DNA from: CAKZYD01 sp039814715
GTDB taxonomy: Bacteria > Pseudomonadota > Alphaproteobacteria > Sphingomonadales > CAKZYD01
Reading direction: 5' to 3'
DNA length: 64,000 nt
Assembly (NCBI GenBank): GCA_039814715.1
Contig: JBCCAR010000005.1
Coordinates: forward strand, 1-64,000
Shown here: one piece after another, positions 27,819 to 36,088 of the stretch
How the letters are laid out: the number at the start of each line of letters is the position of its first letter
How positions within the stretch are numbered: the stretch's first letter is position 1
The notes under the pieces: model-generated
The model's database searches: none
What the model was told of the DNA's origin: nothing
Seen by the model: the letters and a program-made list of their open reading frames with translations, nothing else
Translations under genes and position numbers: made by a program

Positions 27819-29264
27819 ATGCTCAACAAATACCGCACCTACGCTATCCATAAGCTGGCCACCATGGGCCCTGGCATCTTGCCGTTTGCCGATGTGGCAA
27901 CGAAAGAGTTGCCGCTAGGCAAGTTGCTTCGGCTGTCTTTGTTTCAGGTTACAGTCGGCATGGCGCTGGTGCTTCTCGTGGGCACGCTCAACCGCGTTAT
28001 GATTGTTGAGCTCAATGTTCCGGCCTCCATCGTTGGCATCATGATCTCCCTCCCCCTGGTCTTTGCACCGTTTCGCGCGCTGATCGGCTATAAGTCAGAT
28101 GTCTATGTCTCCGCGCTTGGCTGGCGGCGTGTACCGTTTATTTGGCGCGGCTCTATGTATCAATTCGGCGGTTTTGCCATCATGCCCTTCGCGCTCTTGG
28201 TCCTGTCGGGCTATATGGATGCAGCGGAGCTGCCGCCTTGGGTTGGCATTTCTGCCGCCGCACTGGCGTTCTTGCTCGTCGGCATAGGCGCGCATATGGT
28301 GCAGACCATTGGCCTCGCCTTAGCAACCGATCTCGCGCCGCCGGAAAACCAAGCCAATGTGGTCGGCCTTATGTATGTGATGCTGCTCATTGGCATGATG
28401 ATCAGCGCGTTGGTGTTTGGAGCGTTACTGTCCGACTATACGCCTGGAAAACTCATCCAAGTCATTCAAGGCGCGGCTTTGATTACCCTAGTGGTCAATG
28501 TGATAGCGGTTTGGAAACAAGAACCGCGGGACCGCGGCCGCGCCCACCGCCCGCCGCCGACGGACGATTTTAAAGCTGCCTGGCAAGCTTTCGTTGCCGG
28601 TGATGCAGCTGGCGCCCGCTTAATGGTGATAGGCCTGGGCACATTGGGCTTCGGCATGGCCGATGTTCTCTTGGAACCCTATGGCGGCCAAGTTCTGGGC
28701 CTTAGCGTAGCAGCTACCACACGGCTTACGGCCACGTTCGCCATTGGCGGGCTCGTTGGTTTTGCGCTTGCCTCGCGCATTTTAAGCAGCCGCAGGACTG
28801 AGCCTATGCGTCTCGCTTTTGCAGGCCTTGGCGTTGGTATCCCAGCCTTTGCGCTGATCATTTTCGCCGGGCCATTGCAATCCGTTTTTGCCTTTCTTGC
28901 AGGCACATTTTTAACAGGATTTGGAACAGGCCTCTTCGCCCATGGAACGCTCACCGCCACCATGCGCTCAGCCTCGCGCGAGCAAACAGGCCTTGCCCTT
29001 GGCGCTTGGGGCGCGGTTCAAGCCACTGCGGCCGGGATCGCCGTTGCTGTCGGCGGCGTCTTGCGCGATGTGGTCACAAAAGTCTATGGTGGGGATGGTA
29101 TCGCAGCGGGCTACGTGACCGTCTTCACGCTCGAAATTGCCCTGCTTTTGATAGCCCTCATTGCAACTTGGCGCTTTCTCGGCAGGCCATCCCAGACCAG
29201 CGACAAGGATGCCAAGCACCCGCTAACAAGCGCTGCAATCAATCAGCCAAAAAGCGTAGCCTAA
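27819..29264 (+). CDS. pucC: PucC-family light-harvesting assembly protein (MFS fold)
   Basis: 481 residues, 12 transmembrane helices of the bacteriochlorophyll-delivery branch of the major facilitator superfamily (PucC/LhaA/Bch2). Family features: the N-terminal LSLFQVTVGMALVLLVGTLNRVMIVEL, PLVFAPFRALIGYKSD, WRRVPFIWRGSMYQFGGFA, and TDLAPPENQANVVGLMYVMLLIGM. It is required in purple bacteria for assembly of LH2. It lies 139 bases after pucA in the same direction; the order pucB-pucA-pucC is the classical one. GACGGGG is a weak ribosome-binding site. Confidence 0.95.
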   Translation: MLNKYRTYAIHKLATMGPGILPFADVATKELPLGKLLRLSLFQVTVGMALVLLVGTLNRVMIVELNVPASIVGIMISLPLVFAPFRALIGYKSDVYVSALGWRRVPFIWRGSMYQFGGFAIMPFALLVLSGYMDAAELPPWVGISAAALAFLLVGIGAHMVQTIGLALATDLAPPENQANVVGLMYVMLLIGMMISALVFGALLSDYTPGKLIQVIQGAALITLVVNVIAVWKQEPRDRGRAHRPPPTDDFKAAWQAFVAGDAAGARLMVIGLGTLGFGMADVLLEPYGGQVLGLSVAATTRLTATFAIGGLVGFALASRILSSRRTEPMRLAFAGLGVGIPAFALIIFAGPLQSVFAFLAGTFLTGFGTGLFAHGTLTATMRSASREQTGLALGAWGAVQATAAGIAVAVGGVLRDVVTKVYGGDGIAAGYVTVFTLEIALLLIALIATWRFLGRPSQTSDKDAKHPLTSAAINQPKSVA

Positions 29265-29282
29265 AAAGGCTGCAAGCCCGCG

Positions 29283-29795
29283 CTACTTGGAGGCTCCCAA
29301 TGCGCTTAAAACCGCTTCCACCGCTTTTGGCGTGGGCCCGCCTTCAACAAGCGTGACGATCTGGCCATTTGACTTGGCGACGACGGCCAAAATACCCGGC
29401 GTTTTGGGCACGCCAAGCGCTTTCTTAAAGCGCTTTCGGCTTGAATATAGGGTGAAGACCCGGGCCTGCGCATCAAGATCAGGAATACCATCGCGCATCC
29501 AGCCATCAAGCAACGGCTTCATAACTTTTGTAGCCCCGCCAACAACCGGCATTTCAATCCAGGCGATGCCTGCGGTGCCTTTCAAGTCCAGCGCCTCCAT
29601 CCAGGCATCGATGTCGCTTTGCTGGCTGCGCTTGAAAGCCACCAAGATGAGCGCTGGATCTCCTGGCAGATCGCCAGGAAAATCAGCCTTTTGACCAAGC
29701 AGGTTTTCAGCGCGCGACTGCGGAAAGCTTGCGGCATGGGCGAAGCCTGTGCAGAGCTGAAAAATCACAGCGGCTATGAAAAACAAACGCATCAT
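29283..29795 (-). CDS. Secreted thioredoxin-fold-like protein without CxxC
   Basis: 170 residues with a signal peptide (cleavage near FAHA-ASF). The mature part follows a thioredoxin-like pattern: LPGDLPGDPALILVAFKRSQQSDIDAWMEAL, a PVVGG segment and a C-terminal strand pair with GQIVTLVEGGPT. No redox cysteines occur; the only cysteine is in the signal peptide. It converges on pucC with an 18-base gap. MMRL and MRL are equivalent starts. Function unknown. Confidence 0.75.
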   Translation of the reverse strand: MMRLFFIAAVIFQLCTGFAHAASFPQSRAENLLGQKADFPGDLPGDPALILVAFKRSQQSDIDAWMEALDLKGTAGIAWIEMPVVGGATKVMKPLLDGWMRDGIPDLDAQARVFTLYSSRKRFKKALGVPKTPGILAVVAKSNGQIVTLVEGGPTPKAVEAVLSALGASK

Positions 29796-29832
29796 TTACT
29801 ATACCACTGTCAACACGTTTGGGGCCAACCCG

Positions 29833-30627
29833 CTATTTGAGCCGCCCGGCCCAAGCAAGGCTATCAAACCAATAAGCGCGCTTTTCAGCGAGCCAGCCGC
29901 TCGCTTCATGCTCGATAATCCAAGCGTCGAGAAAATCCACAAAGCTATGCTCGCCGCGGCGGACGGCAAAGGCTGCTTTGGATTGACGCAGCGGCGCGGG
30001 CAGCGGCGCATCGAGCACATCGGGATAGGCTCGGGCAAGATAGGCTGTTTGCGCGCCGCTGGCTGCATAGGCATGCACATCGCCGCCGCGCACAGCGGCT
30101 TGTGCCTGTGCAGGCTCTAAAAACTCCGCAAAGGTTGCGCGCGCAAATTTGGCCCGGGCCACATCGCCATACACAGTCCCCCTCACCGCTGCGATAGAGA
30201 CCTGCGGCCGGTTGAAATCTTCAAGACCCAGAAACTTGGCTGTCAGCGCTCGGTTGGCGACGATCGATGTGCCATCACTGCTATAAGGACTTGAAAAAGA
30301 CACCTGCAGCGTACGCTTTGCCGTAATGGAAATGCCTGCGGAAATCAGATCGATTTTACCCTCTTGCAACGCTGGTAAAATGTCATCCCAAGGTGTGATT
30401 ATGAAATTGGGGGTGACGCCCAAATCGGCGGCCACCTTGCGCGCCACGTCTATTTCAAACCCAATCAGGCCCTCTTTGCCTTCCATCGTCCATGGAAGAA
30501 ACATGGAGACGCCGATATTCATAGTGCCGCGTTTGCGAACGTCGCTGAGGGCATCTGCCTGAACGCCTGGCGCGCACGCAATCACGGCTAGAAACAGCAT
30601 GACAATTCTATGCCAAAGCTTGACCAT
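29833..30627 (-). CDS. Periplasmic solute-binding protein, family 3 (amino-acid type), orphan
   Basis: 264 residues with a signal peptide (AVIACAPGVQA). Family-3 features: LSDVRKRGTMNIGVS, LIGFEIDVARKVAADLGV, WDDILPALQEGKIDLISAGISITAKRT, and SSPYSSDGTS. It should bind a polar amino acid or similar small ligand. No permease or ATPase is adjacent, so it may serve a distant ABC transporter or a sensor. ATG 30627 follows GGGAG; a ten-codon upstream extension is rejected. Confidence 0.88.
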   Translation of the reverse strand: MVKLWHRIVMLFLAVIACAPGVQADALSDVRKRGTMNIGVSMFLPWTMEGKEGLIGFEIDVARKVAADLGVTPNFIITPWDDILPALQEGKIDLISAGISITAKRTLQVSFSSPYSSDGTSIVANRALTAKFLGLEDFNRPQVSIAAVRGTVYGDVARAKFARATFAEFLEPAQAQAAVRGGDVHAYAASGAQTAYLARAYPDVLDAPLPAPLRQSKAAFAVRRGEHSFVDFLDAWIIEHEASGWLAEKRAYWFDSLAWAGRLK

Positions 30628-30686
30628 GACTCCCGCCTTCCTTTGCCAAGTCCTCACAGTAAAGCAACGATTGCCTTACTTCCGCA

Positions 30687-31145
30687 CTAGCTCAAACTGT
30701 CCAAATTCTGGCTGAGCGTCATCAGCGGGACATCAACGCCGTTATCGACCAAGTCTGCCTTTTTCAGCGTTGCGACTTTCAGCACGGATGCGACGTTCTC
30801 GCGGTCATCAAAGACCGGGCAATAAACTGCTTGCAGCCACAACACATCGCCACTTTTGGCCCGCCGCAGAACCTCACCTTTGCGCGCCACGCCGTCGGAG
30901 AAGTCAGACCACATCCGCTCATAGGCCGGATCTGGGTTTGATGAATCCACTAAGAGCATCCGGTGATGAGCCCCGATAAGCTCAGCCTCATTGTAGCCAA
31001 AGGTCGACAAAAAGGTCTCATTGACTGCCTCGACGATGCCGCCAAGGCCAAATCGAGCAATGCAGTGGTACCGCGAAATGATATTAAAGCACGCCAATGG
31101 AGCGAGATCATCGCCCTGTGGTGCCGACGTTAGCTCCATACCCAT
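30687..31145 (-). CDS. Stand-alone PAS-domain protein
   Basis: 152 residues, of which about 25-130 form one PAS domain: ARFGLGGIVEAVNETFLSTFGYNEAELIGAHHRMLL, then RAKSGDVLWLQAVYCPVFDDRENVASVLKVAT. This is the chemoreceptor/BdlA-like PAS type, which may bind haem or FAD. No output domain is fused, so it would act by protein-protein contact. ATG 31145 (GGAG nine bases upstream) is preferred; ATG 31139 is an alternative. It is 59 bases upstream of the solute-binding protein gene on the same strand. Confidence 0.85.
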   Translation of the reverse strand: MGMELTSAPQGDDLAPLACFNIISRYHCIARFGLGGIVEAVNETFLSTFGYNEAELIGAHHRMLLVDSSNPDPAYERMWSDFSDGVARKGEVLRRAKSGDVLWLQAVYCPVFDDRENVASVLKVATLKKADLVDNGVDVPLMTLSQNLDSLS

Positions 31146-31222
31146 AGTCCTCGCTCCTCTCTGCAATGGCGAGAGGTCTAGTCAAAAAGGGTTAAATTAC
31201 TACTTATAGTTGAAATGCTAAG

Positions 31223-31957
31223 CTATGCGCATATATCGCCGAACTGCGTCTGCCAGAGAGTGAGCATTGCCATCGCCGCTGTTTCAGCACGAAGAATACG
31301 CGGACCCAAAGACACAGCATAGGCATTTGGGTGTGCTTGTAAAGCAGCGCGTTCTTCGGGGCTCCAGCCGCCTTCCGGTCCTATCAAAAGCGTCGTCCAA
31401 CCCTTAGGTTGTGGCCAGGACAGCGCTTCTCCTGCGCGTATTTCATCCGCGTACACCAGCACGCCTTCGCATTTGAAAACATCCACAAACCGCAGAGGCT
31501 GACATATCTCAGGCACGCCCGTCCGGCCGCACTGCTCGCACGCCTCAATGGCGTACGCGCGCAACTTTTCCATCTTAAGTTGCTTTGCCGCTTGGCCCTG
31601 GGTGCGCGCTGTGAGCATGGGAATGATGCGCGCAGCGCCCAGCTCCGTGGCTTTTTCTGTGACGAACTGCGTGCGCTCCTTCTTGAGCGGGGCAAAGGCC
31701 AGCGCTAACTTAGGCAGTGTCTCCTGCTCGGCCGTTTTGGCCTTTATCGACGCTTGCGCACCGGACTTTCCAAGCGCTGTAATCTCCGCAGCAAAGGCGC
31801 CGCTGCGCCCGTTAAAAAGCTCTACGATGTCACCAGCATTGGCGCGCAAAACGGCGCGGAGATAATGCGCAGAGCCCGCAGGCAGAGCCACAGGCTCGCC
31901 CACCTTCAACAGCGGAACATCGACAAATAGCCGGGTGCGCGGGTGATAGCTTTGCAA
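31223..31957 (-). CDS. rsmE: 16S rRNA (uracil1498-N3)-methyltransferase
   Basis: 244 residues, SPOUT-class methyltransferase. Family features: RTRLFVDVPL N-terminal PUA-like region, HYLRAVLRA, and the C-terminal knot with LLIGPEGGWSPEERA and SLGPRILRAETAAMAML. The start appears to be TTG at 31957 with AAGGA nine bases upstream; no ATG fits. Divergent from ubiA. Confidence 0.94.
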   Translation of the reverse strand: MQSYHPRTRLFVDVPLLKVGEPVALPAGSAHYLRAVLRANAGDIVELFNGRSGAFAAEITALGKSGAQASIKAKTAEQETLPKLALAFAPLKKERTQFVTEKATELGAARIIPMLTARTQGQAAKQLKMEKLRAYAIEACEQCGRTGVPEICQPLRFVDVFKCEGVLVYADEIRAGEALSWPQPKGWTTLLIGPEGGWSPEERAALQAHPNAYAVSLGPRILRAETAAMAMLTLWQTQFGDICA

Positions 31958-32009
31958 TTGCGCTTATCCTTGCTCATTGAGAAAAGGGACCATAAGAGAT
32001 GCACTAGCC

Positions 32010-32951
32010 ATGCCTGAAACACCAGACCCTGCTACTGCGCCAACTGAAGAGCTATCGGTTCCCGACAGCCAATATCCTTGGTGGATTACAAACGCACCCG
32101 CTGCTTGGCAGCCGTATTTGCTGCTCGCGCGGCTCGATCGGCCCATTGGAACCTGGCTGCTTTTACTGCCATGCTGGTGGGGCGCAGCGCTTGGCGCGCT
32201 CTACGATGGGGATGGTCTTCCCGACATCTGGCATATGTTTCTGTTTGCCATCGGCGCCTTGATCATGCGCTCCGCTGGATGCGCCTTTAACGATCTCGTC
32301 GATAAAGATTTGGACGCGCAGGTCGCTCGTACCCGCGCCCGCCCCGTCGCAGCCGGGCTGATCAGCCGCGCGCAGGCATTCACCTTCTCAAGCCTCCTCT
32401 CACTGATAGGCCTGCTAGTCTTAGTCCAGTTCAATGCGCTCACGATTTGGCTGGGCGTGGGTTCTGTGCTTGTTGTCGCTGGCTATCCGTTTATGAAGCG
32501 CATCACGCACTGGCCGCAGGCCTGGCTGGGCCTGGCTTTCAACTACGGCGCGTTGCTCGGCTTTACCGCTGCGACCGATGCAATCGCGTGGCCGATGATC
32601 TTGCTCTATCTCTCCGGCCTTGTTTGGACGCTGGGCTATGACACGATTTACGCCTGCCAAGATGCTGAAGATGACGCCCTGGTCGGCGTTAAATCAACGG
32701 CCCAGCTTTTTGGCGCGGATGTGCCGCTCTGGATCGGCCGGTTCTTTGCGCTGCAAATTGTGTTGCTGGTAGCGGCCTTGCTGTGGAGCGGCGCTGGCCT
32801 CTTATGGACAGTCTTTTTGTGCGCCCCCGCGGCGTTAATGTTCCAGCGCCAAGTCCAAACCCTCAAGCGCCCGAATGCAGATCATTTGGCCTTGTTTCGC
32901 CAGCACCGCGGCATTGGGCTGTTCATCTTCGCCGTCCTTTGCATTTTATAA
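32010..32951 (+). CDS. ubiA: 4-hydroxybenzoate octaprenyltransferase
   Basis: 313 residues, polytopic. Prenylates 4-hydroxybenzoate in ubiquinone synthesis, in the inner membrane. The first Asp-rich motif is NDLVDKDLDAQVARTRARPV, the second YDTIYACQDAEDDALVGVKS, and LLARLDRPIGTWLLLLPCWW is the UbiA N-terminal signature. ATG 32010 was chosen over an upstream TTG; the shared 52-base gap with rsmE must hold both start regions. Confidence 0.95.
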   Translation: MPETPDPATAPTEELSVPDSQYPWWITNAPAAWQPYLLLARLDRPIGTWLLLLPCWWGAALGALYDGDGLPDIWHMFLFAIGALIMRSAGCAFNDLVDKDLDAQVARTRARPVAAGLISRAQAFTFSSLLSLIGLLVLVQFNALTIWLGVGSVLVVAGYPFMKRITHWPQAWLGLAFNYGALLGFTAATDAIAWPMILLYLSGLVWTLGYDTIYACQDAEDDALVGVKSTAQLFGADVPLWIGRFFALQIVLLVAALLWSGAGLLWTVFLCAPAALMFQRQVQTLKRPNADHLALFRQHRGIGLFIFAVLCIL

Positions 32952-33270
32952 GCCAAAGTGATTCGCGCCGCGCCTTGCCACAAACGGCCGCTTTGTGCCG
33001 CTCAAATTTGAACAAGCGACCTAAAGTTCGGCTACACAGCGTTCAAACACTGTAATATTTTGTTCATTTTTCATTCACTTAAAACAGGCGATACCCCGTG
33101 TGGCAGGGCGACCTGCCTAACAAAAAGAGCTGCGATATCCTTCTCTCCTGCACACCCGGTATTGCAGTATAATTGTTCGACACACCGACTTCTGCGTCCC
33201 GGTGCTGCATAAGGCGATCAAACGCTGTGCACCGGGATGTAGCTTGTCGCCAACGCCAAGCCAGGCAGCG
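32952..33270. other. Intergenic region with two strong hairpins
   Basis: No convincing gene in 319 bases between the convergent ubiA and TlpA-like genes. It contains GGCAGG-GCGA-CCTGCC (33102-33117), a perfect stem with a GNRA tetraloop, and TCCCGGTGC...GCACCGGGA (33197-33205 with 33229-33237), a perfect 9-bp stem with a 23-base loop. Neither is followed by a long T-run. An AT-rich patch around 33045-33085 could be a promoter. A small RNA is possible. Confidence 0.4.
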
Positions 33271-33795
33271 TTATTGCAGTGTGTATATACCCAATCTAAC
33301 GGCGTTGATGATATCTAACAGTCCCGGCAGCGCCGCCTCGGTATACCCAGTCTTTTGATAGACGATGCGTCCACTGCGGTCGATAATCCACAAATTTGGA
33401 ATACTCTTAATCTTAAACGCCTTTGCCAGTTTGCCGCGCTTATCGTGGGAGAACAGCACGTCAAATCCATCTAACTTTCTGATGACGCGTTTTGTTGTGG
33501 CGCGGGTTTGCTTAAAGCCAACGGAAATAACCTTCAGGTCACTCTCATCCGTCATTTCCGCCATGGCGTTTAGGATCGGTAGTTCTTTCAAGCAAGGCGC
33601 ACACCACGTCGCCCAAAAGGTAAGAACAATGACAGCGCCCTCATAATCAGCGCGCATGATAGGCGCTTTGTCGGTTGTGTAGCCAAGCGTTTCGGGCGCT
33701 ACATCGCCCACCTGATAGGCCGGTTTAGCCGCAGCGGTGCCCGAGGCGAGAGAAAGCGTTAGCACCGCGACCACAAGTGTTTGACCAAGGTACAA
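33271..33795 (-). CDS. TlpA/ResA-like periplasmic thioredoxin
   Basis: 174 residues. Signal-anchor (TLVVAVLTLSLASGTAAA) then a thioredoxin domain with the active site WATWCAPCLKELP, later IPNLWIIDRSGRIVYQ with the cis-proline. Probably a periplasmic thiol-disulfide oxidoreductase, e.g. for cytochrome c or CuA-site maturation (inference). TTG 33795 is chosen because GGAAGGA lies eight bases upstream and it gives a clean signal peptide; a longer frame from TTG 33855 has an unlikely N-terminus. Confidence 0.88.
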   Translation of the reverse strand: MYLGQTLVVAVLTLSLASGTAAAKPAYQVGDVAPETLGYTTDKAPIMRADYEGAVIVLTFWATWCAPCLKELPILNAMAEMTDESDLKVISVGFKQTRATTKRVIRKLDGFDVLFSHDKRGKLAKAFKIKSIPNLWIIDRSGRIVYQKTGYTEAALPGLLDIINAVRLGIYTLQ

Positions 33796-33919
33796 ACTCG
33801 CGATCCTTCCAATGTTTCTTGCGAAAATGCTGCAGCATTGACCGCTCGCCGTCAATATGGGACAGCCCGCAGGAGTGAGAAGATTTTGTCATATATAAGC
33901 AAAAGAGACGTAGCGCCGC

Positions 33920-35260
33920 GTGACTGACCCACTTGAGATTTTAGACTCCGTTTTAGCCAAGGCCCGGGCCGCAGGCGCCGACCAAGCAGACGCTGTGTTT
34001 GCCAGGCGTGAAAGCCAGTCCGTCAGTGTGCGGCTCGGCGAACAAGAAGCGCTTGACCGGTCAGAGACAACAGACATCGGTCTGCGCGTTTTTGTGGGCG
34101 ATAGCCCGGCTTCTGCCTCCTCCAGCGATTTGTCAGATAGCGCGATGGACCTCCTAGTACGCAGCGCTGTTGATATGGCCCGCGCGGGCCCCCCAGACCC
34201 TTATGCTTGCCTTGCTCCAAAGGAGCGCCTGTTTACGGGCGGCGAGGCAGCCCAGCCCCTATCGGATGATACGGCGCCAAGCGCCCAAGAAGACATTGAC
34301 CGCGCCCGCGCCGCCGAAGACGCCGCACGCGCTGTGGAAGGCGTTAGCAACAGCCAAGGCGCCAGCTCCGGCTGGTCGCGCAGCTGTGTCGCTTTGGGGA
34401 CGAGCAATGGATTTTCAGGCCTCAAACACGCATCAAGCTATTCCATTTCCGCGGCCGTGCTCGCGAAAGGCGATAGCGGCATGGAGCGCGACTATGCCTC
34501 CTCGTCCAAGCGCTTTTTCGAAGATTTGGAGAGCCCCCATGCCGTGGGCCAAAAGGCCGGCGCGCGGGCCGTTGCGCGCAAAAACCCAAGCTCCCTAAAA
34601 ACAGGCCCCATGCCTGTGGTGTTTGACAAGCGGGTCTCAGCCAGTCTGCTCGGCCATCTGTCTGGCGCCATCAACGGCAGCGCCATTGCCCGCGGCACAA
34701 GTTTTCTGCGCGACGCGATGAACACGCAGGTTTTCGCAAAAGGCATCAACATCATAGACGATCCGCACCGACACCGCGGCCTGCGCAGCAGGCTGTTTGA
34801 CGGTGAAGGCGTTGCCACCCAGCAGATGGGATTGGTTGAAGACGGCATGCTCACATCCTGGCTGCTCGATTGCGCGACTGCCAAGCAGCTGGGCCTAGAA
34901 ACAACAGGCCATGCTGCGCGCGGCGCCGGCGGCCCGCCAAGCCCAAGCACCTCCAATTTTTATGTCGAGGCTGGCAGCATCAGTGTCGAGGACATGCTGA
35001 ATGAGGCCGGGACCGGGCTATACATCACAGAGATGATTGGCATGGGCGTCAACCAAGTCACCGGCGACTATAGCCGCGGCGCGAGCGGCTTTGCCATTGT
35101 GGACGGCGCGCTTGCATACCCTGTGAGCGGGCTCACGGTTGCAGGCAACTTGAAAGACATGTTCCTCAACCTAGTCCCAGCCGATGATCTTGAGTTCCGT
35201 TATGGCACCAACGCGCCAACCGTTCGCGTCGATGGAATGACCGTTGCCGGCGATGCCTGA
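33920..35260 (+). CDS. pmbA: TldE/PmbA, non-catalytic partner of TldD
   Basis: 446 residues. Features: AGADQADAVFARRESQSVSVRLGEQEALDRSE N-terminal region, GLRVFVGDSPASASSSDL, and the C-terminal TGDYSRGASGFAIVDG. It lacks the HExxxH of TldD, as expected for TldE, and forms the heterodimer with it. The start is GTG 33920 with a weak upstream purine tract. Its end overlaps the cysQ-like gene by eight bases, a common pairing in alphaproteobacteria. Confidence 0.95.
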   Translation: MTDPLEILDSVLAKARAAGADQADAVFARRESQSVSVRLGEQEALDRSETTDIGLRVFVGDSPASASSSDLSDSAMDLLVRSAVDMARAGPPDPYACLAPKERLFTGGEAAQPLSDDTAPSAQEDIDRARAAEDAARAVEGVSNSQGASSGWSRSCVALGTSNGFSGLKHASSYSISAAVLAKGDSGMERDYASSSKRFFEDLESPHAVGQKAGARAVARKNPSSLKTGPMPVVFDKRVSASLLGHLSGAINGSAIARGTSFLRDAMNTQVFAKGINIIDDPHRHRGLRSRLFDGEGVATQQMGLVEDGMLTSWLLDCATAKQLGLETTGHAARGAGGPPSPSTSNFYVEAGSISVEDMLNEAGTGLYITEMIGMGVNQVTGDYSRGASGFAIVDGALAYPVSGLTVAGNLKDMFLNLVPADDLEFRYGTNAPTVRVDGMTVAGDA

Positions 35261-36077
35261 TGCAGCGCTCGCCGCTGACTTAAAGACAGTGATAGCCGCT
35301 GCAAAAGCGGGCGGCGCGCTGGCGGCAAAGCACTTTAAAACCACCATTAAAATCTGGGACAAAGCCAAGGGCGACCCGGTCACAGAGATTGATTTGGCCG
35401 TCAATGACCTGCTGGAGACAGCCCTGCGCTCTGCGCGGCCCAGCTATGGGTGGCTATCGGAAGAGACCAAAGACACACCGCAGCGCTTAAGCGCCAAGCG
35501 TGCGTGGGTGGTCGACCCCATTGACGGCACACGCGCCTATATCAAAGGCCTGCCGGAATACTGCATCTCCATCGCCTGCGTGGAAGATGGCCAGCCGCTC
35601 CTAGGCGTTCTTTATGATCCAAGCGCCGATAAAACCTATGCGGCACTGGCTGGCGGCGGCGCGCAGCTGAATGGCACGCCGATCACCGTCAGCGACTGGT
35701 CAGACACCCTCACCAGCCGCATGATCATGGCGCAAGACATGGCAGAACATAGACTTTGGCCAAAACCCTGGCACCCGCGCGCCCTTGTGCGGCCAAACTC
35801 CATGGCGCTGCGCCTAGGCTGGGTCGCCAGCGGCGCCTATGACCTCACCATCGCCCTCTCAGACAAGCAGGATTGGGACATTGCAGCCGCTGACATCATC
35901 TTAAGCGAAGCAGGCGGGCATTTAACCGACCACCATGGCAAGGTACGCCGCTATAACCAGGCAAACACCAGCCACCCCTTTGTCGTTGGCGCCGCGCCGG
36001 GCGTCCATACAGAAGCCTGCGCCCAGATCCGCGGTCTAGTTGCGAATTATCAGGCCGAGCAAGCTGCGCAGCAATAA
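35253..36077 (+). CDS. Inositol monophosphatase-superfamily phosphatase, CysQ-like (3'(2'),5'-bisphosphate nucleotidase)
   Basis: 274 residues. Li-sensitive phosphatase fold: metal site motifs WLSEETKD, VDPIDGTRAYIKGLPEYCIS and WDIAAADIILSEAGG are all present. The most likely activity is hydrolysis of 3'-phosphoadenosine 5'-phosphate to AMP; inositol phosphatase activity cannot be excluded. ATG 35253 overlaps the tldE stop by eight bases; an upstream TTG (35244) is less likely. Confidence 0.88.
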   Translation: MPDAALAADLKTVIAAAKAGGALAAKHFKTTIKIWDKAKGDPVTEIDLAVNDLLETALRSARPSYGWLSEETKDTPQRLSAKRAWVVDPIDGTRAYIKGLPEYCISIACVEDGQPLLGVLYDPSADKTYAALAGGGAQLNGTPITVSDWSDTLTSRMIMAQDMAEHRLWPKPWHPRALVRPNSMALRLGWVASGAYDLTIALSDKQDWDIAAADIILSEAGGHLTDHHGKVRRYNQANTSHPFVVGAAPGVHTEACAQIRGLVANYQAEQAAQQ

Positions 36078-36088
36078 GTCGTTGGTCG

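Noticed and set aside
29833..30120. Short plus-strand frames antisense to the solute-binding protein gene
   Set aside because: The minus-strand gene has a signal peptide and a full family-3 binding fold; the opposite frames have neither.
33271..33855. Longer TlpA-like protein starting at TTG 33855
   Set aside because: The added 20 residues (with paired cysteines and no hydrophobic character) spoil the signal peptide, and TTG 33795 has a well-spaced GGAAGGA.
26700..33900. A complete photosynthesis gene cluster around pucBAC
   Set aside because: No bch, crt, puf, puh or ppsR genes are present in the window; only the peripheral antenna set is here.
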